Of a DNA stretch of 64,000 nt, positions 31,217 to 41,321 are shown piece after piece (within the stretch, counting starts at the first letter, position 1; every line of letters begins with the position of its first letter). The notes beneath the pieces are model-generated. The model did no database searches, had not been told where the DNA came from, and saw only the letters and a list, made by a program, of their open reading frames with translations. The stretch covers positions 1-64,000 of the forward strand of contig JAOAUC010000003.1 of NCBI GenBank assembly GCA_030157785.1, read 5' to 3'. This stretch comes from Zoogloea oleivorans (GTDB taxonomy: Bacteria; Pseudomonadota; Gammaproteobacteria; Burkholderiales; Rhodocyclaceae). Both the position numbers and the translations under genes were made by a program.

Positions 31217-32965
31217 ATGGGGGCTGCAGACAAGCCGGTCAAGGCCGTGAGAGCCGGAGCAAGGGACGTTCCCCTGTTCGAGGTCGATGTGGCGGATCTG
31301 CCGGGTTACGTGGCGGCGATCAGCCAGAGCCAGGCCATCGTCGAGTTCGATCTGGATGGCACGATCCTCAACGCCAACGCACTCTTTCTGTCGGTAATGG
31401 GCTATCCGCTGGCTGCGATCAAGGGCAAGCACCACAGCATGTTTTGTACGCCGGATCATGCGGCAAGCGGCGAATACGCCGACTTCTGGAAGCAGCTGCG
31501 TGCAGGTGAGCCCCAGGCCGGCGAGTTCATGCGGGTTACCGCGCAGGGCCCGTGCGTGTGGCTGCAAGCCACCTATACGCCGATCCTCGGCCCGGATGGC
31601 AAGCCTTACAAAGTGGTCAAGTTCGGCAGCGACGTGACCGCCATCAAGCTGGCCAGCCTCGAGGCCCAGGCCCGGCTGGAAGCCGTCTCGATGAGTTCCT
31701 GCATGTTCGATCTGGGCGGTGACGGCACCATCCTCGACATGAACGACAACATGGAGAAGGCCCTGGGGTACCGCCGCGGTGAGTTGATCGGCAAGCCCCT
31801 GAGCGAGCAACTGTTCGACGAAGACAAGAGCGATGGCAGGTTTGTCGATGAATGGCGCCAACTGCAGCGGGGCCATGCTGTTTCCCATGAGTCCCGGCGC
31901 CGTGGCAACGGGGGGCGTGAGGTGTGGTTCTCGTCCACGATGAGCCCGGTCATCGGCCTTGACGGTCAGCTCAGCAAGGTGATCGTGGTGGGGCGGGACA
32001 TCACCGAGGCCAAGCTGGCCCGGCTGGATGCAGAGGGCAAGCTCGGCGCCATCGACCGCGCCCAGGCCGTCATCGAGTTCGACCTCGACGGCAATGTGCT
32101 TACGGCGAACCGCAACTTCCTGGTCGCCATGGGCTACACCCTGCGCGAGATCCAGGGTCAGCATCACAGCCTGTTCTGTGCCAGCGATTACACCCAGAGC
32201 GTCGACTACCGGGATTTCTGGCTGCGTCTCAATGAAGGCGAGTTCGTCAGCGGGCGTTTCCACCGGGTCGGCAAGTACAACCGGGACGTGTGGATCCAGG
32301 CCACCTACAACCCCATCCTCGACCTCAACGGCAAGGTCAAGAAGGTCGTCAAGTACGCCTATGACGTGACCAAGGAAGTGATGCTCGAGAAGCGCATTTC
32401 GGCCAAGGCGGTGGACATGACCCACAGCGTGCGCAGCCTGGTGGACAGCATCAAGGCCATCGCCGACAACTCGGGCATCGCTTCCAGCATGGCCATGGAA
32501 ACCGCCATGGCGGCCAAGACGGGCTTCGATGCGGTACAAAAATCCATCGACGCCATTGGCCGCATCCAGAGCAGTTCGACGCGCGTCTCCGAGATCGTCC
32601 GGGTGATCAGCGAGATCGCCAACCAGACCAACCTGCTGGCTTTCAACGCCGCCATCGAGGCCGCTCGCGCCGGTCAGCAGGGCGTCGGCTTCTCGGTGGT
32701 GGCAGCCGAAGTGCGCAAGCTGGCCGAACGCAGCTCCGGCGCCGCCCAGGAAATCGCCCGGCTCATCGACGAATCGGCCCTGCATGTGCAACAGGGGGCC
32801 GACGTCAGCAAGTCGGCAGCGAGCAGCTTCGAGGGCATCATGTCCGCGGTCGAGCGCACTGTCGAAAGCGCCTCCGAAATCGCTGGCGCGACCGAAAAGC
32901 AGCGCGAGATGGCCGGGCATGTCTCCGGACTCATCGAGGAGCTGGCCCACACCGTGGGGCAATGA
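31217..32965 (+). CDS. soluble three-PAS methyl-accepting chemotaxis protein
   Basis: The 582-residue protein has no membrane segment, signal peptide or HAMP domain. Three PAS domains occupy about 35-400; the first and third are close relatives, each with the motif KGKHHSMFC or QGQHHSLFC followed by DYRDFWLRL-like text. A short receptor hairpin follows (about 410-575) with the tip [20 protein letters not shown], which binds CheA/CheW. No C-terminal CheR-tethering pentapeptide is present. It resembles BdlA/Aer-type cytoplasmic redox or energy sensors. ATG at 31217 is chosen for its AAGGGGAG ribosome-binding site. Its stop overlaps the triple-CheW start (ATGA). Confidence 0.88.
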   Translation: MGAADKPVKAVRAGARDVPLFEVDVADLPGYVAAISQSQAIVEFDLDGTILNANALFLSVMGYPLAAIKGKHHSMFCTPDHAASGEYADFWKQLRAGEPQAGEFMRVTAQGPCVWLQATYTPILGPDGKPYKVVKFGSDVTAIKLASLEAQARLEAVSMSSCMFDLGGDGTILDMNDNMEKALGYRRGELIGKPLSEQLFDEDKSDGRFVDEWRQLQRGHAVSHESRRRGNGGREVWFSSTMSPVIGLDGQLSKVIVVGRDITEAKLARLDAEGKLGAIDRAQAVIEFDLDGNVLTANRNFLVAMGYTLREIQGQHHSLFCASDYTQSVDYRDFWLRLNEGEFVSGRFHRVGKYNRDVWIQATYNPILDLNGKVKKVVKYAYDVTKEVMLEKRISAKAVDMTHSVRSLVDSIKAIADNSGIASSMAMETAMAAKTGFDAVQKSIDAIGRIQSSSTRVSEIVRVISEIANQTNLLAFNAAIEAARAGQQGVGFSVVAAEVRKLAERSSGAAQEIARLIDESALHVQQGADVSKSAASSFEGIMSAVERTVESASEIAGATEKQREMAGHVSGLIEELAHTVGQ

Positions 32966-34515
32966 TGGACATGCCAAGCGGCGAGCCGGGCAGCGAGAAC
33001 CGCTTCGGCGTCTTCTTCCTGGCGGCCATGCAACTGGCGCTGCCCCTCGAAGCCCTGCGCGAGGTGGTGCCCTGTGGTGCCCTGGCGGCGTTGCCCTGCG
33101 CGGCCCCCTGCGTAGTCGGCGGGGTGGATTTGCGGGGTGTGCTGGTGCCGGTGGTCGACCTGCGGCAGATCCTCGGTCTGAGCCGCGAAGACTGTGCGGA
33201 CGACGCACCGCGCAGCATCGTCATCATGGAGCACGAGGGTTTCCTGCTGGGCTTGCTGGCCCACGGCGTGGTGGGTGTGTTCGACTGCCCGCCCGGACGC
33301 TGGAACCGGATGGCGGCGCGCAACGCCGTGGTGTCGATTCTGGGGGGCAGCTTCCAGCGCACCGACGACGGAACGCTGGTCAGCGTGCTGTCGCCCGAGG
33401 GGCTGGCCGGCCTGCAGGGGGTGCCGATGGTGGTCGATCCATCGCCAACGCGGCAGGCCGGGAGCGGTGTTGTGGGCGAACTGCCTGCCGAGTCCTACCT
33501 GATGCTGGTGCGCAGTGGCCGGGTGCCCATGGCACTGGCTTCCGAGAAGGTCTACACCACGATCCTCCATCCCCGGATCCTGCATTCGCCGCTGACCGGC
33601 GCCTATTGCCTGGGGATCATCGAGTACGCCGGTGTGAAGGTGCCGGCGGTGGACTTGCTGGCCCTGTGCGGCCTGGGTGGCATCGCCGACCTGAGTCTGA
33701 CTCAGGCTTTCCTGATTCAGTACCCGAAGGGCTGGGTGGCTTTCATAGTCGATGAGGTCATTGATGTCGTGCGGGCCGACGGAAGCAAGGCCTTGCCGAT
33801 CCCCGCGCGCACGCTTCCACAGGCCGAGTTCTTCGCCGGCGTGCTGCCGCTGGATACGCTGCCGCCCCATTCGCGCAAGGCCGAGACGGCCGGCATCGAT
33901 TACTACCTGCTCCTGGATGGCAGGCTGCTGGCCACTTTTCCCCAGCTCGAAGGGCTGGCCCGGATGAACACGCCGGTGGACGGGATTGTCCGGTCAAACG
34001 CGCCGAACATTCTGGTTGGCGATGTCCGGACCCAGGCCGAGCGCTGCCAGGTGCTGACCTACGATCTGGGTTTCGAAGTGGCCACGCCCATCGAGCAGAT
34101 CGCCGAAATCATTCCGTGGGCCGAGGAAGCCGCCATATTTGGTGCCGGCTCCCGGGCTTCCGGACTGGTGGTGAGCCGTGGCCGGGCGATCCCGACCTTT
34201 TGCCTGAGCGGCCTCATCGGCCTGCCTGGCGGAGAACGCTCACCCACCGCCAGCGTGCTGGTGGTCGAGGTGGAGGGGGGCGACCGTGTCGGCTTCACGG
34301 TGGCCCGGCTGGTGAGCATCGACGAGGCCCCGCGCAACCGTCCCGAGTCGCCGGGCGCGGGCCGTCTGGCCCTGCCGGAAATCGCCGCGGCGTCCGGTGC
34401 CCGCTGGTCGTCGGCGATGGTCGGCGCCGGCCAGCAGGAGCGCATGCTCGGAGTGCTCGACCTGCAGCACCTCGCGCACACGCTCTGCCAGCCGGCGGCG
34501 CTTACAGCATCATGA
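32962..34515 (+). CDS. three tandem CheW domains in one protein
   Basis: The 517-residue protein consists of three CheW-like units: about 14-150 ([34 protein letters not shown]), 177-305 ([34 protein letters not shown]) and 362-500 ([34 protein letters not shown]). CheW couples receptors to the CheA kinase. The units are diverged from each other, so this is an old fusion rather than a recent repeat. It starts within the receptor stop codon, implying coupled translation and a physical pairing. The 3' end overlaps the convergent aldehyde dehydrogenase gene by 14 bases. No CheA, CheR or CheB is nearby. Confidence 0.85.
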   Translation: MMDMPSGEPGSENRFGVFFLAAMQLALPLEALREVVPCGALAALPCAAPCVVGGVDLRGVLVPVVDLRQILGLSREDCADDAPRSIVIMEHEGFLLGLLAHGVVGVFDCPPGRWNRMAARNAVVSILGGSFQRTDDGTLVSVLSPEGLAGLQGVPMVVDPSPTRQAGSGVVGELPAESYLMLVRSGRVPMALASEKVYTTILHPRILHSPLTGAYCLGIIEYAGVKVPAVDLLALCGLGGIADLSLTQAFLIQYPKGWVAFIVDEVIDVVRADGSKALPIPARTLPQAEFFAGVLPLDTLPPHSRKAETAGIDYYLLLDGRLLATFPQLEGLARMNTPVDGIVRSNAPNILVGDVRTQAERCQVLTYDLGFEVATPIEQIAEIIPWAEEAAIFGAGSRASGLVVSRGRAIPTFCLSGLIGLPGGERSPTASVLVVEVEGGDRVGFTVARLVSIDEAPRNRPESPGAGRLALPEIAAASGARWSSAMVGAGQQERMLGVLDLQHLAHTLCQPAALTAS

Positions 34516-36004
34516 TCACCGACTTGGGCTCGGTGTAGAGCTCCAGCGCCGAACGGCCGGCCTCGCGGCCGATGCCCGACTGCTTGAAGCCGCCGAAGGG
34601 CATCACGTTCTCGATGATGTTGTGGCAGTTCACCCACACGGTGCCGGCCTTGATCTTCGGAATCAGGCGATGCACCCGCGACAGATCGTTCGACCAGATG
34701 CTGGCGGCCAGACCAAAGGGTGTGTCGTTGGCCCGCCGGGCAATCTCGTCCAGGTCGTCGAAGGGCTGGGCCACCACCACCGGGCCAAAGATCTCTTCGC
34801 GCACCACGCGCATGTTGTCGTGCACATCCACCAGCACCGTCGGCCTGACGAAGCAGCCGGGGCCGTCGCCCGCCGCACCGCCGGCTGCGGCGCGGGCGCC
34901 TTCGGCGTAGCCGCTGTTCACGTAGTCCATCACCCGGTTCTGCTGCACCTTGGAAACCAGCGGGCCGATCTGCGTCGTGGGGTCGATGCCGGGGCCCATC
35001 TTCATGCCCGCGGCAATGGCGGAGAGCTGCTCGACGACCTCGTCGAAACGGCTGCGATGCACGTACAGGCGCGAGCCCGCGGTGCACACCTGGCCCTGGT
35101 TGAAGAAGATGGCCTGGGCCGCACCGGCAGCCGCCACCACGGGGTCCACGTCGTCGAGGACGATCACCGGGCTCTTGCCGCCCAGCTCCAGCGAGCAGCG
35201 GGTCATGTTCTCCATGGCCGCCTTGCCAACCAGCTTGCCGATCTCGGTGGAGCCGGTAAAGGCGATTTTCTGGATGCCGGGATGGGCTGCCAGCGCCGCG
35301 CCGGCGGTGTGGCCGAGGCCGGTGACCACGTTGAGCACGCCGGCCGGGTAGCCGGCCTCCTGCACCAGTTCGCCCAGCCGCAGGGCGGTGAGCGGGGTGT
35401 CTTCGGCGGGCTTGAGGATCATCGTGCAGCCGGCGGCCAGCGCCGGGGCGGCCTTCCAGATGGCCATCAGCAGCGGGAAGTTCCACGGGATGATCGCCCC
35501 GACCACGCCCACCGGCTCGCGGCGGGTGAAGCCGAAGAACTCCCGGTCGCGCACCAGCGGCACCGACAGCTCCATCGTCGAGCCCTCAATCTTGGTGGCC
35601 CAGCCGGCCATGTAGCGGATGAAATCCACCGACAGGCCCACGTCCACGTAGCGCGCCATGGTCACCGGCTTGCCGTTGTCGATGGCTTCGAGTTCGGCGA
35701 ATTCCTGGGCGTTGGCTTCGAGCAGGTCGGCCAGCTTGAGGAGCAGGCGCTCCCGGTCCACCGGGCGCATCTTCGGCCAGTCGCCCGATTCAAAGGCGCG
35801 GCTGGCGGCCTGTACGGCCCGGTCGATGTCGGCCGCTTCGCCGGCCGGCACGCGGCAGAAGGTTTCGCCGTCGGCCGGGTCGACCACCGGCAGGGTTTGG
35901 CCGGACAGGGCATCTACCCATTCGCCGCCAATCAACATGCGCCGGGGCTTGGCGAGGAAGGCGGCGGTGGCGGGGTGCAGTTCGATTCCGTGAAAGCTGT
36001 TCAT
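34502..36004 (-). CDS. NAD(P)-dependent aldehyde dehydrogenase
   Basis: The 500-residue enzyme oxidises aldehydes to acids. It has the Rossmann element GFTRREPVGVVGAIIPWNFP, the catalytic glutamate in LELGGKSPVIVLDD near 268 and the catalytic cysteine in FFNQGQVCTAGSRLYVH near 302; the C-terminal MPFGGFKQSGIGRE is typical of class 1/2 and phenylacetaldehyde-type enzymes. It is the third gene of the alcohol dehydrogenase operon and would convert the aldehyde made by the PQQ enzyme, unless that aldehyde stays in the periplasm. No signal peptide is visible, so the enzyme is cytoplasmic. Confidence 0.92.
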   Translation of the reverse strand: MNSFHGIELHPATAAFLAKPRRMLIGGEWVDALSGQTLPVVDPADGETFCRVPAGEAADIDRAVQAASRAFESGDWPKMRPVDRERLLLKLADLLEANAQEFAELEAIDNGKPVTMARYVDVGLSVDFIRYMAGWATKIEGSTMELSVPLVRDREFFGFTRREPVGVVGAIIPWNFPLLMAIWKAAPALAAGCTMILKPAEDTPLTALRLGELVQEAGYPAGVLNVVTGLGHTAGAALAAHPGIQKIAFTGSTEIGKLVGKAAMENMTRCSLELGGKSPVIVLDDVDPVVAAAGAAQAIFFNQGQVCTAGSRLYVHRSRFDEVVEQLSAIAAGMKMGPGIDPTTQIGPLVSKVQQNRVMDYVNSGYAEGARAAAGGAAGDGPGCFVRPTVLVDVHDNMRVVREEIFGPVVVAQPFDDLDEIARRANDTPFGLAASIWSNDLSRVHRLIPKIKAGTVWVNCHNIIENVMPFGGFKQSGIGREAGRSALELYTEPKSVIMML

Positions 36005-36029
36005 TGTTCTGTCTCCTGGGGTGGACGAC

Positions 36030-36893
36030 TTAGTAGACGTACAGCACGCGGGCCTGCAGGCCGCTGATCTTCGGGCCTTCCTCGACCTTCACGTCCTGGG
36101 TGTATTGCATCTGCACCTGCCATTGCTTGTCGACGAAGGACGCCCAGGTGAGCATGGCGGTGCCGTTGTTCTTGGCGCCGGCGATGTCGGCACCGTTGAG
36201 GCTTTCCTTGGCGCCCCAGGCGTGGCGGTAGGTGGCGGCCACGTAGGTGGCGTCGCTGATGTGGTAGCGCAGGTGGCCGTGGGCCTGGAGGAGCGCGTCC
36301 TTCTTGGCGTTGCTGTCGCGCTGATCCTGGTAGAACTCGGTTTCGCCAATCAGATCGACGGTCCATTTGTTGGACAGCTTGCGGATGTAGCCCACCTGCA
36401 GGTCGGTGGCCCAGCGGTTGTTGCTGAGGGCAAAGCCCTGGTTCTTGTCGCTGCCGGTGGGGGCGGTGAAGAACACCGACCAGCCCAGGTGCTCGCCCCT
36501 GGCCAGATCGGCGATGGTCCACAGGGTGGCGCCGAAGATCACGTCGCCGATGCCGCTGCTCTTGCTGTCGGACAGGCCGATCTTCTGGTTGCCGAAGGGC
36601 ACGATGATTTGCGGGTCGAGGATGTAGTCGCCCAGCTTCATGAAGTGCACGTAGCGCAGGATGCCGGCATTGACGGCCAGATCCAGGTTGTCGACGACCT
36701 TGCTGCCCTTGCTGTACACCTTGTCGGCGCGGGGAAACTGGGCGTAGGCGAGGAGCAGGTTGGTGCCGGCGGGCAGGCCGGTGTAGTCGCCCGGGTCGGG
36801 GCGCACGTCGGCATGTACGGCGCCAATGCTGCCGGTGGCGAGGAGGGCGGCTGCGCAGGCGCGCAGGGTGAAGGTTTGGGCTGCTTTTTTCAT
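36030..36893 (-). CDS. outer-membrane transporter-like protein (phenol MetA family)
   Basis: The 287-residue protein starts with a signal peptide (MKKAAQTFTLRACAAALLAT, cleavage near VHA-D) and reads on as the MetA-pathway/SphA-like beta-barrel family (Pfam phenol_MetA_deg): alternating strands such as YILDPQIIVPFG and ATDLQVGYIRKLSNKWTVDL, and a C-terminal aromatic Tyr-Val-Tyr as in outer-membrane barrels. Members accompany catabolic operons for alcohols and aromatics and are presumed substrate channels. It lies between the PQQ alcohol dehydrogenase (43-base gap) and the aldehyde dehydrogenase (25 bases). Confidence 0.75.
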   Translation of the reverse strand: MKKAAQTFTLRACAAALLATGSIGAVHADVRPDPGDYTGLPAGTNLLLAYAQFPRADKVYSKGSKVVDNLDLAVNAGILRYVHFMKLGDYILDPQIIVPFGNQKIGLSDSKSSGIGDVIFGATLWTIADLARGEHLGWSVFFTAPTGSDKNQGFALSNNRWATDLQVGYIRKLSNKWTVDLIGETEFYQDQRDSNAKKDALLQAHGHLRYHISDATYVAATYRHAWGAKESLNGADIAGAKNNGTAMLTWASFVDKQWQVQMQYTQDVKVEEGPKISGLQARVLYVY

Positions 36894-36936
36894 GATCTTG
36901 TCTCCGTCTTTTTTATGGTGTCGGTGCTGCGCTGGC

Positions 36937-39081
36937 TTACTTTTTCGGCCGTACGGCGTCTGCGGTGCCCTGGATGAAGGCCTTGATCTTCTCCACGTCA
37001 TCCGTGCTCAACTTGCCGGTGAAGTCGGGCATGCCCTTCTTCACGAAGGGGCCGTTGAAGAGCATGTCGGCCAGGTTCTCGATGTCCTTCGACGGCACGT
37101 AGCCCAGGTTGGGAATGTTGCCGCCCTTGTCCACACCGGGTACGCCGTGGCAGAACACGCAGTTGCTGATGTAGAGCTTGGTGCCCGCCGGGATGTGGGC
37201 CGGGTCGTACTTGACGCCGGAGATCAGCTCGCCCATGGCATAGGGCTGGGCTTCGGGCAGGGACGTGGTGCCGCCGATGGCGAAGGTGTAGACGCGGCCG
37301 TGATCCTGCTTGTCGGTGGCCCGCGCCGACAGCCCGAACACGCCGCCCCAGCCCACCGCGATGGACACGTACTGCCTGCCATCCACCTGGTAGGTGACCG
37401 GCGGGGCGATGATGCCGGTGCCGATGGGGGCCTCCCACAGCTTCTCGCCCTTGTCGGCGCTGTACGCGGCGAAGCGCCCGTCAGCCGTGCCGGCGAAGAC
37501 CAGATTGCCGGCAGTGGTGAGGGTGCCGCCGTTCCACGGGGCGGTGTATTCCTGGCGCCACGCTTCCTTCTGCTTGACCGGGTCCCAGGCCACCAGCCGG
37601 CCAAAGGCCTTGCTCTTGGGCGGCTGGGTGTTGATCAGCATGCCGGTGTTCCAGCCGGTGCCGGACTGGGGCTGGCCGGGCACGTTGGCGTTGTGCTGCC
37701 AGGCCTTGTCTTCGGCCAGGTTGAGGGGCACGTTCTGCACCGGAAAGTAGGCCAGGCCGGTCTTCGGGTTGAAGGACATGGCGTGCCAGTTATGCCCGCC
37801 GAAGGGGCCGGGCACGCTGTCGAAGGCTTCGCGGGAGCGGGCTTCGGGCGTTTCGATGGGGCGCCCGTTCTTGTCGTAGCCGGTGGCCCAGTTCACTTCG
37901 GTAAAGGGTTTGGCGGAGATGAACTTGCCGTTGGTCCGGTCGATGACGAAGAAGAAGCCGTTCTTCGGCGCATGCAGGATGACCTTGCGCTTTTTTCCCT
38001 CAAGCGTGAGGTCGGTGAGGATCATGTCCTGTACCGAGGTGTAGTCCCAGTTGTCGCCGGGGGTTTCCTGGTAGTGCCAGACGTATTCGCCGGTGTCGGG
38101 GTTGAGGGCGACGATGGAGGCGAGGTAGAGGTTGTCGCCGCCGGCGGGGCTGCGCTTGCGATGGTTCCACGGTGAGCCGTTGCCGGTGCCCACGTACATC
38201 AGGTTGAGCTCCGGGTCGTAGGTCATGGAATTCCACGCCGTGCCGCCACCGCCGTTTACCCACCACTTGCCGGCCGGGTCCCAGGTTTTGGCGGCCTTGG
38301 CCATGGCGTCGTTCTCGAAGGGCTGGTCCGGGTCGCCGGGTACGGTGTACCAGCGCCATTTCTGCTCGCCGCTCTCGGCGTCGTAGGCGGTGATGTAGCC
38401 GCGCACGCCGTATTCGGCACCGCCGTTACCGATGATCACCTTGCCCTTGATGACGCGTGGGGCGCCGGTGACGGTGTAGGAATGGCTGTGGTCCTCGATG
38501 GTGTCCTTCACCCACACGGTCTTGCCGGTGGCGGCGTCCAGCGCCACCAGGCGGCCGTCGAAGGTGCCGACGAAGACCTTGCCCTTGTAGAGCGCCACAC
38601 CCCGGTTCACCACGTCGCAACAGCCCTTGAAGCCCATTTCGCGGGGCACCTTGGGGTCGTAGGTCCAGATCTTCTTGCCCGTGCGCACATCCACCGCGTG
38701 CACCACGCTCCAGGCGGCGGAGACGTACATGATCCCGTCCACCACCAGCAGCGTGGCTTCGACGCCGCGGGTCGACTCCAGGTTGTAGGACCACACCAGG
38801 CCGAGCTTCTTCACGGTGCTGGCGTTGATCTCGGTGAGCTTGCTGTGGCGGGTTTCGGCGTAGTCGAGGCCGTAGGCCGGCCAGTCGCCGGTTTTGGCGG
38901 CGTTGGCACGCACGGCCTTTTCGTCCACCTGGCCGGTGACCGCTGCGATATGTTCGCGGGAGCCCTTGGCCGGGGCAGCGAAGACGCCGGCCGAGTTCAG
39001 TCCGCAGGTGGCCAGCACGGCCAGCGCGAAGGCCTTTGTCGCCCGCGATTTTCGGGGCTTTTCAATCTGCATTTCCATCAT
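36937..39081 (-). CDS. PQQ-dependent quinohemoprotein alcohol dehydrogenase
   Basis: The 714-residue periplasmic enzyme oxidises primary alcohols using pyrroloquinoline quinone and passes electrons to a C-terminal cytochrome c domain. It has a signal peptide ending near AGVFAAP, an eight-bladed propeller with tryptophan-docking repeats (WAYGLDYAETRHSKL, GFFFVIDRTNGKFI), the adjacent cysteine pair in GFKGCCDVVNRG that stacks on PQQ, and the haem motif CVFCH with a likely Met ligand in KGMPDFTG. The layout is that of type II (qhEDH-like) enzymes. Ca versus lanthanide type was not resolved. PQQ biosynthesis genes are not in the window. Confidence 0.92.
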   Translation of the reverse strand: MMEMQIEKPRKSRATKAFALAVLATCGLNSAGVFAAPAKGSREHIAAVTGQVDEKAVRANAAKTGDWPAYGLDYAETRHSKLTEINASTVKKLGLVWSYNLESTRGVEATLLVVDGIMYVSAAWSVVHAVDVRTGKKIWTYDPKVPREMGFKGCCDVVNRGVALYKGKVFVGTFDGRLVALDAATGKTVWVKDTIEDHSHSYTVTGAPRVIKGKVIIGNGGAEYGVRGYITAYDAESGEQKWRWYTVPGDPDQPFENDAMAKAAKTWDPAGKWWVNGGGGTAWNSMTYDPELNLMYVGTGNGSPWNHRKRSPAGGDNLYLASIVALNPDTGEYVWHYQETPGDNWDYTSVQDMILTDLTLEGKKRKVILHAPKNGFFFVIDRTNGKFISAKPFTEVNWATGYDKNGRPIETPEARSREAFDSVPGPFGGHNWHAMSFNPKTGLAYFPVQNVPLNLAEDKAWQHNANVPGQPQSGTGWNTGMLINTQPPKSKAFGRLVAWDPVKQKEAWRQEYTAPWNGGTLTTAGNLVFAGTADGRFAAYSADKGEKLWEAPIGTGIIAPPVTYQVDGRQYVSIAVGWGGVFGLSARATDKQDHGRVYTFAIGGTTSLPEAQPYAMGELISGVKYDPAHIPAGTKLYISNCVFCHGVPGVDKGGNIPNLGYVPSKDIENLADMLFNGPFVKKGMPDFTGKLSTDDVEKIKAFIQGTADAVRPKK

Positions 39082-39172
39082 GTCTCCTCATTGACTTCGT
39101 TTGTTGAAGTTCTTTAATGTGGGGAACCCCGCTTGATCGGGGCCGCCTCCCGGTGAGTGCAATAGAGCTGAT

Positions 39173-39188
39173 AGCAGCTCCCGTGCCT
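39173..39188 (-). promoter_or_regulatory. sigma-54 (-24/-12) promoter of the alcohol dehydrogenase operon
   Basis: Read on the minus strand, 39188 to 39173 is AGGCACG-GGAG-CTGCT, against the consensus TGGCACG-N4-TTGCW; the GG and GC doublets are exactly 10 bases apart. Transcription would start about 80 bases before the PQQ dehydrogenase ATG. A dyad GAGCTG-atag-CAGCTC (39165-39180) overlaps the -12 region, and a palindrome ATTGGCCAAT lies just upstream at 39195-39204. The divergent neighbour is a sigma-54 activator. Confidence 0.75.
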
Positions 39189-39287
39189 GCCGGAATTGGC
39201 CAATAAAATAGAGAAAAAACATAAAAATCAGGCGCTTGTGCCCGCGTCGGAATTTCCGCCAAAGAATGTCGGCGGCGCGGGTGTACT

Positions 39288-39324
39288 GAAACGAGTCAAC
39301 CGTCTTTTTCAGTTGACTTGTTAC
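39288..39324. promoter_or_regulatory. likely activator binding site (inverted repeat)
   Basis: GAAACGAGTCAAC (39288-39300) and GTTGACTTGTTAC (39312-39324) are inverted copies with 2 mismatches in 13, separated by 11 bases. The centre is about 145 bases upstream of the predicted sigma-54 start, a normal distance for an enhancer-binding protein. It is also 24 bases before the activator's own ATG, so autoregulation is possible. Confidence 0.5.
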
Positions 39325-39347
39325 TGGCCGAAATGAGGAGACAAGGA

Positions 39348-41300
39348 ATGGGCGAGCAACGGGTTTCTTTTGAAACGAGAATGGAAATGGTGCGGCGCAA
39401 TTTCTTCGGGGAGGGGAAATTGGCGCCAGGAATGTTGCCGGACGTCGTATTGCGCTCGTGGGAGCGCTCCCTGCAAATGGGTCTGACAACCGCTGATCGA
39501 CGCGTTTTCAATCCGGTCAGCCGGCAGGACAAATCCCTCATCGAGGAACGCAGCCGGCCCCTCATCGCCTGCGCGCTGCCGGAGATGGAAAAGCTCCATC
39601 TGGCCCTCGGCCGTGCCGGCTGGGCGCTGGCCTGCATCGATGCAGAGGGCATCGTAGTCCGTGCTGTGTGCGGCTCCGGAGCGGATGTGCGCGACCTCGA
39701 CCGCATCTTCCAGGTGGGCCGCAACGTCAGCGAGGCGGCCATTGGCACCAACGGCCCGGCCTGCGTGATTGCCGAGGGGCGGCCGGTGGTGGTGCGGGCG
39801 GGGGAGCATTTTCTGGATGAAATCCTGCCCTTTGCCTGCGCGGCGGTGCCGCTCTTCGATCCGGCTGGCCAACTGGCCGGTGTGCTCGACGCGACCCGCT
39901 TCAACAACGGTAACCCGGTGACCATCCTCGAACCGCTCACCATCGCCGCCCGGGCCATCGAAAACCGCATGCTGGCCGAACTGGGCGGGGCGCTGACGAT
40001 GGGCTTCCATTACCGGCCCGATCTGCTCGGCACGCCGCTGGAGGGCGTGCTCGTCTTTGCCGAGGACGGCCACATGCTGGGGGCCAACCAGGCGGCACGG
40101 CAACTCCTCGGGCTGGAGGCCGGGCTGGATGCCGACGCGAGCTTCAACACCTTGTTCGACTGCCCACCGGAAACCTTCCGGCGCGCCCTCAGTGGTCGTC
40201 ATGTCAGCGGCGTGGTGCGCAGCGACAGCGGCATGTTGTTCGATGCGCGCTTCGACGCCAGCCATGCGGACTCCCTGCTGAGCCGTTTGCGCGAAGGGGC
40301 GCGGCGGGTTCATTCCGCAGTGCAGCCGCGGCCGGCTGCGGCCACCCTGGCGACGCCAAGCGACAGCGGCGGCGCCGACGAAGTGGCCAGCACCGCCATC
40401 CACGTGGCGAGCCGTGCCTTTGCGCGGGATATTCCTGTGCTCATCAACGGCGAAACCGGCACCGGCAAGGAAGTGCTGGCACGGCGCCTGCACGACGGCA
40501 GTGCCCGGGCCGCAGGGCCCTTCGTGGCCATCAACTGCTCGTCGCTGCCGGCCGGGCTGATCGAGTCAGAGTTCTTCGGTTACGACGACGGGGCTTTCAC
40601 CGGTGGCCGTCGGGGCGGGGCGCCGGGCAAGTTCGAGCAGGCCCGCGGCGGCACGTTGTTTCTCGACGAAATCGGCGATATGCCGCTGGAGCTGCAGGGG
40701 CGTTTGTTGCGCGTGCTGCAGGAGCGCAGCTTCACGCGTCTGGGCGGCGCCAAGCTGATCGCCTTCGATGCGCACATCGTATCCGCCACCCATCGCAAGC
40801 TCGACGAGCTGGTGGCTGGCGGGCTGTTTCGCGAAGACCTGTATTACCGCATCAAGGGTGTGCGGGTGAGCCTGCCGGCCCTGCGTGAACGGGACGACCG
40901 GGCCACGCTGATCGACGCGCTGCTGGTGCGCGAAGCGGGCGCCGAGCCGCAGCCGCGCCTGTCTGCCGATGCGCGCCAGTTGCTGCTGGCTTACCGTTGG
41001 CCCGGCAACATCCGCCAGCTCGGCCACGTGCTGCGGCTGGCCCTGACTCTCGCCGAGGGCGAGGACGAGATCGGCGTGCAGCACTTGCCGGAGGAGTTGC
41101 TGGATGAGCCGCCAACGTGCGTCAAGGCGCGTCCGTCGGCACCGGCCGTGCCGGATGCGTGCCTGCGCGATGTGGAACTCAACGCGGTGCGGGAGGCCAT
41201 GGGCAAGTGCGCCGGCAACGTTTCGGCGGCCGCCCGCAGCCTGGGGGTGGCGCGGGCGACCCTGTACCGCAAGCTGCGCCTGCTCGATGTGGCAGGCTGA
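39348..41300 (+). CDS. AcoR-like sigma-54-dependent activator
   Basis: The 650-residue protein has an N-terminal GAF-type sensor (about 55-215, with [15 protein letters not shown] typical of AcoR relatives), a PAS-like segment (about 225-300), an AAA+ domain with Walker A GETGTGKE and Walker [13 protein letters not shown], and a C-terminal Fis-type helix-turn-helix ([20 protein letters not shown]). The sigma-54 contact loop reads GAFTGG instead of GAFTGA. ATG at 39348 follows the ribosome-binding sequence GAGGAGACAAGG. It is divergent from the PQQ alcohol dehydrogenase operon, which has a -24/-12 promoter, so it is the likely alcohol- or aldehyde-responsive activator. Confidence 0.9.
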   Translation: MGEQRVSFETRMEMVRRNFFGEGKLAPGMLPDVVLRSWERSLQMGLTTADRRVFNPVSRQDKSLIEERSRPLIACALPEMEKLHLALGRAGWALACIDAEGIVVRAVCGSGADVRDLDRIFQVGRNVSEAAIGTNGPACVIAEGRPVVVRAGEHFLDEILPFACAAVPLFDPAGQLAGVLDATRFNNGNPVTILEPLTIAARAIENRMLAELGGALTMGFHYRPDLLGTPLEGVLVFAEDGHMLGANQAARQLLGLEAGLDADASFNTLFDCPPETFRRALSGRHVSGVVRSDSGMLFDARFDASHADSLLSRLREGARRVHSAVQPRPAAATLATPSDSGGADEVASTAIHVASRAFARDIPVLINGETGTGKEVLARRLHDGSARAAGPFVAINCSSLPAGLIESEFFGYDDGAFTGGRRGGAPGKFEQARGGTLFLDEIGDMPLELQGRLLRVLQERSFTRLGGAKLIAFDAHIVSATHRKLDELVAGGLFREDLYYRIKGVRVSLPALRERDDRATLIDALLVREAGAEPQPRLSADARQLLLAYRWPGNIRQLGHVLRLALTLAEGEDEIGVQHLPEELLDEPPTCVKARPSAPAVPDACLRDVELNAVREAMGKCAGNVSAAARSLGVARATLYRKLRLLDVAG

Positions 41301-41321
41301 GCGCGGCGCCGGTGGCTGTGC

